From positions 1 to 39,310 of the forward strand of contig CAIKNA010000042.1 of the NCBI GenBank assembly GCA_903828645.1: a DNA stretch of 39,310 nucleotides, in the 5' to 3' direction. Shown piece by piece: positions 33,893-39,310 of this stretch. The notes beneath the pieces were generated by a model. It worked only from the letters and a program-made list of their open reading frames with translations. It was not told the origin of the DNA and ran no database searches. Each line of letters starts with the position of its first letter. The first letter of the stretch is position 1. Position numbers and translations under genes: made by a program. The DNA comes from an uncultured Bacteroidales bacterium. GTDB lineage: Bacteria > Bacteroidota > Bacteroidia > Bacteroidales > FEN-979.

Positions 33893-35410
33893 ATGGAAAA
33901 CGAAGCGGCTTCCGACCGTCTCCTGAAAATCGCCGGCAGGCTGCCAGGAGTCGTTTACCAGTACCGGCTGCGTCCGGATGGTAGTTCCTGTTTTCCATTC
34001 GCTAGTGAAGCACTTACAGAGATATACCGGGTTAGACCTGAGGATGTGCGTGATGATGCCTCCAGGATATTTGCCTGCATTCACCCTGATGACTATGACG
34101 GTGTAGTTGCATCCATCCTGACATCGGCCCACGAATTAACACAGTGGCAACATGAGTACCGGGTAAAATTTGAGGATGGAGCAATCCGTTCGCTATACGG
34201 AAACGCCGCACCTGAAAGGGAGAGCGACGGGTCCATATTATGGCATGGTTACATTACCGATATCACGGAGCGCAAAGAGGTAGCAAAGACGTTAAACGAA
34301 AGCGAAGAAAAATTCAGGCGTTTGTTTGACACAATGCCCAATGGCTTTTATCGCTCAACTCCTGAGGGGTATTATGTTGATGTAAACCTGGCATTTGTTA
34401 AAATGCTGGGGTATGACAGCAAGGAGGAGTTGCTGAAAGTGTTTATTCCAACGGATATTTATGTTCGTCCGGTTGAAAGAGAAGAGTTCGCCAGGGAAAA
34501 CGAAAATTTCATCAATAATCTTGAAGTCTATCGGTTGAAAACCAAAGATGGCAGGATCATATGGCTTGAAGATCACGCAAGATACATCAAGGATGAGAAT
34601 GGAAAAGTGATTTATAATGAAGGAATCTGCAGGGACATTACCGATCGTAAACGGGTTGAGGCTGAAATAAAACTTCAGAATGAGAAACTTCTGAAAATCA
34701 ACGCCGAAAAAGATAAATTCTTCTCCATTATTGCCCATGATCTGCGTGGCCCGTTCAACAGCTTTTTAGGACTTACCAAAATCATGGCTGAAGAGTTGCC
34801 GACCCTGACAATGGCTGAAATACAAATGTTTGCAATAAGCTTGGAGAACTCCGCAATAAGCCTGTACCGTTTACTAGAAAACCTCCTGCAATGGGCAAAA
34901 ATACAGCAAGGCCTCATTCCATTCAACCAGGAATTTGAAAACCTTCTCCAGGTTGCAGAAGAAAGCATAGAAATGATGCTTGAAACGGCAAAATGCAAGA
35001 AAATAGATATCTTAAAAAATATCCCTGATCATCTTGAGGTATTTGCTGACAACAACATGCTCCAGACCGTGATCAGGAATCTTGTTTCAAATGCAGTGAA
35101 ATTTACAGCGCAGGGTGGAAAAATCAACCTTTCAGCAAAATCTGCCGGGGATGAATTTGTCGAAATAGTCGTCCGTGACTCAGGTATAGGTATGAACCGT
35201 GATTTGCGCGAAAATTTATTCCGCCTTGATGTTCAAACCAATAGAAAAGGTACAGACGGCGAACCCAGTACCGGGCTTGGACTGATCCTATGCAAAGAAT
35301 TTATCGAAAAACACGGTGGCAAACTTTGGGTGGAAAGTGAAGTAGGAAGCGGAAGTGCCTTTTATTTTACATTGCCTTCAAAGAAACACAGCTCCAAAAC
35401 AGCCTTGTAA
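33893..35410 (+). CDS. PAS2 sensor histidine kinase
   Basis: This 505-residue protein has two PAS domains with PAC-like ends (about 8-125 and 130-255; ITDITERKE and ICRDITDRK). HisKA follows with H282 in IIAHDLRGPFNSFLG, then HATPase (NAVKF, DSGIGM, TGLGLILCKEF). A small GA-rich AAGGATA sits upstream of the ATG. It is a soluble kinase without a receiver. It lies 37 nt after the hybrid kinase and 40 nt before the next kinase, in the same direction, so co-transcription is likely. The stimulus cannot be read from the PAS sequences. Confidence 0.9.
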   Translation: MENEAASDRLLKIAGRLPGVVYQYRLRPDGSSCFPFASEALTEIYRVRPEDVRDDASRIFACIHPDDYDGVVASILTSAHELTQWQHEYRVKFEDGAIRSLYGNAAPERESDGSILWHGYITDITERKEVAKTLNESEEKFRRLFDTMPNGFYRSTPEGYYVDVNLAFVKMLGYDSKEELLKVFIPTDIYVRPVEREEFARENENFINNLEVYRLKTKDGRIIWLEDHARYIKDENGKVIYNEGICRDITDRKRVEAEIKLQNEKLLKINAEKDKFFSIIAHDLRGPFNSFLGLTKIMAEELPTLTMAEIQMFAISLENSAISLYRLLENLLQWAKIQQGLIPFNQEFENLLQVAEESIEMMLETAKCKKIDILKNIPDHLEVFADNNMLQTVIRNLVSNAVKFTAQGGKINLSAKSAGDEFVEIVVRDSGIGMNRDLRENLFRLDVQTNRKGTDGEPSTGLGLILCKEFIEKHGGKLWVESEVGSGSAFYFTLPSKKHSSKTAL

Positions 35411-35450
35411 AAAGAAGCAAATCGATGGAAATGAAAAAATTGAGGGTCCT

Positions 35451-38270
35451 ATGAAAATCGAAAATGAACTATCCCCGTCAAATTTGCGCCAGAAGGCTGA
35501 AGAAATCCTGAATAAAAAAAAATCGGAAACAGCCTGTTATCCAACGGAATCTCAATATGCAGAAGTAATTCGCGAGTTGGAAGTGTATCAGATTGAACTT
35601 GAATTGCAGAATGAAGCACTGCGACATTTATGGGCAAAAACGGAAGTTATCAATGATAAATACACCGGATTGTTCGATTTCACGCCAACAGGTTATTTTA
35701 TGCTTTCCCTGGAAGGGAAAATTATCGAGTTAAACCTCAGTGGAGCAAATATGCTGGGAAAAGAGCGTTTGCGATTAAAAAACAGCAGGTTCATCGGTTT
35801 TATTTCCGACGAAACAAAACCAATCTTCAATATCTTTCTTGCCGATGTGTTTAACCATAAAACCAAAGAATCTTGTGAAGTAAACCTGTCTGTGATGGAA
35901 AACCGACCTTTGTATGTTCACCTGAACGGCATTGTTTCAGAAAACGAAGAACAGTGTCTATTGACTGTTGTGGATATTACCGAGCGCAAGCGCCTCGAGG
36001 AAGCGCTTTTTGCATCACAACAAATTACTGAAGATATTATCAATTCAATTCCGGTAAGGGTGTTCTGGAAAGACAAGAATCTTATCTTCCGGGGTTGTAA
36101 CAAGATATTTGCAAACGACGCCGGATATGATGACCCTCAGGAGATCATTGGGAAAAATGATTTTATGATGGCGTGGCGCGACCAGGCAGAATTGTACCGA
36201 GCAGATGACCGCCACGTCATAGAGCATAATTCCGCCAAGTTGCTCATTGAAGAACCACAGACAACCCCGGGAGGAAACATCATTACACTGCTTACGAGCA
36301 AGATCCCAATGCATAATTCCGCAGGTGAGGTCATCGGCATCCTGGGAACCTATATGGACATCACAGAACGAAAAAAGTCACTTGATCTGCTATCACAAAC
36401 CCGGCTGAACTACGAAACATTCTTTAACACCATTGATGAATTTCTTTTAGTACTGGATGAAGAAGGAAACATTCTTCATACAAATAAAACTGTAATTGAC
36501 CGCCTCGGCTATTCGAAGGAGGAACTGTTTGGAAAATCCGTTCTCATGCTCCACCCGCCCGAGCGTCGTGAAGAAGCCGGCAGAATAGTCGCTGAAATGA
36601 CACAAGGTCTGGCTGATTTTTGCCCCGTTCCGATAATGACTAAATCCGGCATACAAATACCTGTTGAAACAAGAATTTCACAGGGATTCTGGGATGGCAA
36701 ACCGGTGATTTTCGGAGTTACCAAAAACATCTCAAAAATCAGACTTTCTGAGGAGAAATTTTCAAAATTGTTTCATATTAATCGCTCCGCCTGCGGTTTA
36801 AGTGACCTTGATGACCATACTTACGTTGAGGTGAATGATGCGTTCTACAGGCTATTTGGATTTACCGGTAATGAGGTAATTGGTAAAACTGCCAGGGAAT
36901 TGGGCATCATGACGGAAGAAATAGCGCAGTCCATATTGCAGCATGCAGACGAACATGGGACAATAATCAATGCTGAAGCCGATTTAAAAACAAAGAACGG
37001 CGACATAAAACACGTTCTGTTGTCTGCTGAAAATTTTTATGTGCAGGATAAAAGATACCGTTTCACCGTTGTGCACGACATGACGGAATTCAAACAAGCT
37101 GAAACAGCGCTGCGTGAAAGCGAAAAAAGATATCATGCCTTCTATGATGCAATTCCCGACATGATATTTCGCATGAACAGGGAGGGGGTTTTCCTTGATT
37201 ATAAGGCAGAAAAAGACGATTTGTATCATCAATCGGAAACTCTGATTGGCAAACGAAACCGGGACGTCACTCCCCACGAATTTGGTGACCTGATCGACAG
37301 GAAAATCAGGGAAACACTGGAAACTGGCAGGTTTGAGCATTTCACTTACCAGATGGACCTGCCCGGGAAAGGATTACGCGATTTTGAGGCACGGATGGTC
37401 CCAAGCGGGAATGATGAGGTAATCGTACTAACCAGAGATATTACCGATCGAATCAGGGATGATAACAATATCCGCTTGCTGAATGAGACGCTTGAAAAAA
37501 GTGTCTCTGACCGTACCCGTGAACTGGAATTAAAGAACTTTGAACTTGCATTACAAAACGAAGAGAAACAAAAGCGGGCAGACGAGTTGGTCATTATCAA
37601 CAGGGAACTCGAGTTTCAATTGAATGAGATAGAACAGGTTAACTATATCGCCTCCCACGACCTCCAGGAACCACTGTTGACACTCACTAACAATACACAA
37701 CTTTTGCGTAGTGAATTTGCCGGAAAACTGGAAAGTGACGGGAATAAATTCATTGATTTTATTACAGATTCGGCCAACCGAATGAAAGACCTGGTCAGGG
37801 ACTTTGCCGATTATTCATTGCTGCGAAAAGAGCATGTCATGTCGTTCGTAGATTGCAACAAAATTGTTGCTGACATCCTTATTGAACTGGCCGGTTCAAT
37901 AGCGGAAAACAAGGTGTCTGTGACCTCAGGTGAACTTCCCTCTCTTCAAGGTTTTGCTGTTGAATTACAAATTCTATTCAAAAACCTGTTAATCAATGCA
38001 ATAAAATTCAGAAAACCAGGAATTCCCCCGGAAATATCGATCACGGCAGAATTTCACCTGAATGAATATATTTTTTCTGTAAAGGACAACGGCATCGGGA
38101 TTGAGGAAAAAGACAAAGAAAAGATTTTCATTGTTTTCGGGCAAATGCATACCGGTATCGGTCTTGAGCACTGCAAAAAAATAATTGAACTACATGGGGG
38201 TAAGATTTGGGTCGAATCCCTCAAAGAAGTCGGCACCACCTTTAAATTTACAATTCCTGTTAGTAGTTGA
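35451..38270 (+). CDS. PAS5 sensor histidine kinase with shortened ATP lid
   Basis: This 939-residue protein starts at the ATG at 35451; an earlier in-frame ATG at 35355 lies inside the preceding kinase. An N-terminal coiled coil (about 5-65, ELEVYQIELELQNEAL) is followed by five PAS domains up to about residue 660, then HisKA with H736 in IASHDLQEPLLTL. The HATPase has NAIKF and DNGIGI but then runs FGQMHTGIGLEHC, missing the 8-9 residues (RLHxxxxYxG) that normally join the F and G2 boxes. The lid over ATP is therefore very short. The protein may be a poor kinase or may act mainly as a phosphatase or scaffold. A related ATPase fragment lies just downstream. Confidence 0.88.
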   Translation: MKIENELSPSNLRQKAEEILNKKKSETACYPTESQYAEVIRELEVYQIELELQNEALRHLWAKTEVINDKYTGLFDFTPTGYFMLSLEGKIIELNLSGANMLGKERLRLKNSRFIGFISDETKPIFNIFLADVFNHKTKESCEVNLSVMENRPLYVHLNGIVSENEEQCLLTVVDITERKRLEEALFASQQITEDIINSIPVRVFWKDKNLIFRGCNKIFANDAGYDDPQEIIGKNDFMMAWRDQAELYRADDRHVIEHNSAKLLIEEPQTTPGGNIITLLTSKIPMHNSAGEVIGILGTYMDITERKKSLDLLSQTRLNYETFFNTIDEFLLVLDEEGNILHTNKTVIDRLGYSKEELFGKSVLMLHPPERREEAGRIVAEMTQGLADFCPVPIMTKSGIQIPVETRISQGFWDGKPVIFGVTKNISKIRLSEEKFSKLFHINRSACGLSDLDDHTYVEVNDAFYRLFGFTGNEVIGKTARELGIMTEEIAQSILQHADEHGTIINAEADLKTKNGDIKHVLLSAENFYVQDKRYRFTVVHDMTEFKQAETALRESEKRYHAFYDAIPDMIFRMNREGVFLDYKAEKDDLYHQSETLIGKRNRDVTPHEFGDLIDRKIRETLETGRFEHFTYQMDLPGKGLRDFEARMVPSGNDEVIVLTRDITDRIRDDNNIRLLNETLEKSVSDRTRELELKNFELALQNEEKQKRADELVIINRELEFQLNEIEQVNYIASHDLQEPLLTLTNNTQLLRSEFAGKLESDGNKFIDFITDSANRMKDLVRDFADYSLLRKEHVMSFVDCNKIVADILIELAGSIAENKVSVTSGELPSLQGFAVELQILFKNLLINAIKFRKPGIPPEISITAEFHLNEYIFSVKDNGIGIEEKDKEKIFIVFGQMHTGIGLEHCKKIIELHGGKIWVESLKEVGTTFKFTIPVSS

Positions 38271-38515
38271 CCGTTTCCATCCATCAATCATACCCAAATA
38301 TAAAACAGCCACATTTCATACGTAATTCTATGGTGGATCTCAGTTGATTAAATCTCTGAAAAAGAAACCTACCCCTATCAGAACTTATGCCGAATCAGGT
38401 TTTAAGCAAATAGCAATACAGATGGAGCCAAATCCGGACATGATTGACTCAACCCTTGAAAATGAATAGAAATGCCGGCAGGAAGGATGAAAGGGCTAAT
38501 AAAAAATAAAAAACT

Positions 38516-38729
38516 GTGTTGAAATTACCAAGGTTCATTGGTAATGTAACAGAATTGAGTCAATTATTTCAAACCATGATCAACAGAGCGATCAAATTCC
38601 CAAAAGTGAATCTTCAGTCAGAAATAAAAATATCGTTCGAAAATTGGCAAAAAGAGTTTATCTTTACAATAGAATCCGAACCTTGGAAAGGGAGCAATGT
38701 TTTTTTTCAATTCCAAAAGATAATCATGT
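38516..38729 (+). pseudogene. Decayed histidine-kinase ATPase fragment
   Basis: An open stretch of about 76 codons (GTG at 38516, stop at 38746) aligns with the N-box region of the preceding kinase. LPxxxGxxxELxxLFxxxxxxAIKF is kept and roughly a third of 53 positions are identical, but the key Asn is replaced (NRAIKF) and nothing follows the first strands. There is no HisKA and no G box. The preceding 245 nt (38271-38515) hold only a 41-codon frame (38344-38469) that I cannot identify. I read it as the remnant of a duplicated kinase. A short functional protein is possible but unlikely. Confidence 0.55.
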
Positions 38730-39161
38730 ATGAAAAGAAAACTTAACTGTGTTTTACTTGTGGATGATAATGATTCCGACAATTTCATCCATAAGAGGGT
38801 TTTGGAAAAATCCGGTGTTGCCATCAACATAGCTGTGGCGATGAACGGAAAAGAAGCGCTTGATTTCCTTACCACCAAAGGGTCATGCGGCCAAACTGAT
38901 GACTCATATTCCCAACCCGAATTAATTTTTCTCGATATAAACATGCCGATTATGGACGGATGGGAATTCCTTGAAGAATATCACAGGCTTGACGTTGGCC
39001 AAAAAGGAAAAATAGTTTTTATCATGCTAACAACTTCTTTAAACCCTGTTGATAAAATAAAGGCTGAGAAGCTATTGGAGAATGGTTGTTTTCATTTCAA
39101 GCCGCTTACACTGCAAATGATCAATGATATCATCCGGCAGCATTTCCCTGAATACCTGTAA
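38730..39161 (+). CDS. Single-domain response regulator (CheY/Rcp1-like receiver)
   Basis: This 143-residue stand-alone receiver has an acidic pocket in LLVDDND, acceptor D69 in IFLDINMPIMDG, the T/S switch in LTTS, and the conserved Lys in HFKPL. There is no effector domain. It belongs to the Rcp1-type receivers that commonly partner multi-PAS kinases. It is the natural acceptor for the receiver-less kinases upstream. The ATG overlaps the end of the decayed kinase fragment. Output must occur by protein-protein contact or through a further phosphorelay. Confidence 0.92.
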   Translation: MKRKLNCVLLVDDNDSDNFIHKRVLEKSGVAINIAVAMNGKEALDFLTTKGSCGQTDDSYSQPELIFLDINMPIMDGWEFLEEYHRLDVGQKGKIVFIMLTTSLNPVDKIKAEKLLENGCFHFKPLTLQMINDIIRQHFPEYL

Positions 39162-39192
39162 ATCGTAAATCGCAAATCGTAAATCGTAAATC
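39161..39192. repeat. Heptamer repeat, second copy of the 32-nt core
   Basis: Units aatcgta/aatcgca run directly from the response-regulator stop to 10 nt before the next start codon. The 32 nt are identical to 16657-16688. At both sites the repeat sits just after a stop codon. Confidence 0.75.
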
Positions 39193-39202
39193 CAATTTTG
39201 CA

Positions 39203-39310
39203 ATGTCTTACCCCGATATCTTCAACCGGCTCTGGGCAGGTTATACGCTTCAGAATCCTTCCACGCAAAAGGTTTTTGACCTTTTCGTTTCAGAAGGTGA
39301 AACCATCTTC
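39203..39310 (+). CDS. N-terminus of a DUF1338 (2-oxoadipate dioxygenase/decarboxylase-like) protein (partial)
   Basis: The first 36 codons run to the window edge without a stop. The peptide IFNRLWAGYTLQNPSTQK followed by VFDLFVSEGE matches the opening helix of DUF1338 proteins (lW-x-x-Y-x-x-x-N-P-x-x-x-x-x-x-x-L-F-x-x-x-G-E). Family members related to YdcJ/HglS are Fe(II)-dependent enzymes acting on 2-oxoadipate in lysine catabolism. The catalytic residues are outside the window, so the call rests on the N-terminal pattern only. The gene begins 10 nt after the heptamer repeat. Confidence 0.6.
   Translation, partial: MSYPDIFNRLWAGYTLQNPSTQKVFDLFVSEGETIF

Noticed and set aside
35355-35450. 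Upstream ATG for the five-PAS kinase
   Set aside because: It lies inside the preceding kinase gene, and the added residues (starting MPFILHCLQR) look like out-of-frame translation of that gene.
38344-38469. 41-codon frame downstream of the last kinase
   Set aside because: No ATG, no match to a known family and no partner. It was mentioned with the decayed kinase fragment but is not claimed as a gene.

Overview
The window reads as chromosomal DNA of a Bacteroidota (Bacteroidetes) bacterium. The evidence is a secreted protein ending in a type IX secretion (Por) sorting domain, an outer-membrane barrel gene behind a textbook Bacteroidetes promoter (TTG, 19 nt, TAnnTTTG), very few Shine-Dalgarno sequences, and hybrid two-component kinases rich in PAS domains. 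I saw no tRNA, rRNA, CRISPR array, transposase or phage gene.

Region 1 (1-16629, all + strand, mostly overlapping or abutting genes) is a biosynthetic operon for an acyl/polyketide-type product. It runs: C-terminus of a probable acyltransferase; B12-binding radical SAM enzyme; hotdog dehydratase-like protein; two tandem copies of a module made of a small HTH-like protein plus a BtrH-type Cys/His acyltransferase-like protein; ABC exporter ATPase and permease; 4HBT thioesterase; an intact ketosynthase (KS) with a half-length KS-like partner; acyl carrier protein; two further KS plus Cys-less KS-like (chain-length-factor-like) pairs; NodB-type deacetylase; LolA-like carrier; lipoprotein. The likely logic is that ACP-bound chains are built by several KS/CLF pairs, modified by the dehydratase and radical SAM enzyme, released or transferred by the thioesterase and BtrH-like enzymes, and moved to the outer membrane by the ABC and LolA-like proteins. 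The layout recalls aryl-polyene, flexirubin and ladderane-type clusters but matches none that I recognise. No ketoreductase, DarA/DarB pair or aromatic starter gene is visible, so the product is unknown.

Region 2 (16630-23483) holds separate housekeeping and surface genes: a beta-carbonic anhydrase (- strand), a large secreted PNGase F-like/LamG protein with a type IX sorting tail, an outer-membrane barrel protein followed by a terminator, and an acyl-CoA dehydrogenase-like gene (- strand).

Region 3 (23484-39161) is a signalling island. Three tandem paralogous PocR-PAS-histidine kinases are followed by a double-receiver hybrid kinase, two more PAS kinases, a decayed kinase ATPase fragment and a single-domain response regulator. 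No DNA-binding output protein is present. The middle PocR kinase has lost the cysteines that the other two share, and the last kinase lacks most of its ATP lid. The window closes with the first 36 codons of a probable DUF1338 enzyme.

Three sets of short repeats lie between or at the ends of genes: a CACGAAG inverted repeat (3682-3769), two opposed 9-nt arrays (10583-10926), and a heptamer array with an identical 32-nt core at both 16657 and 39161.
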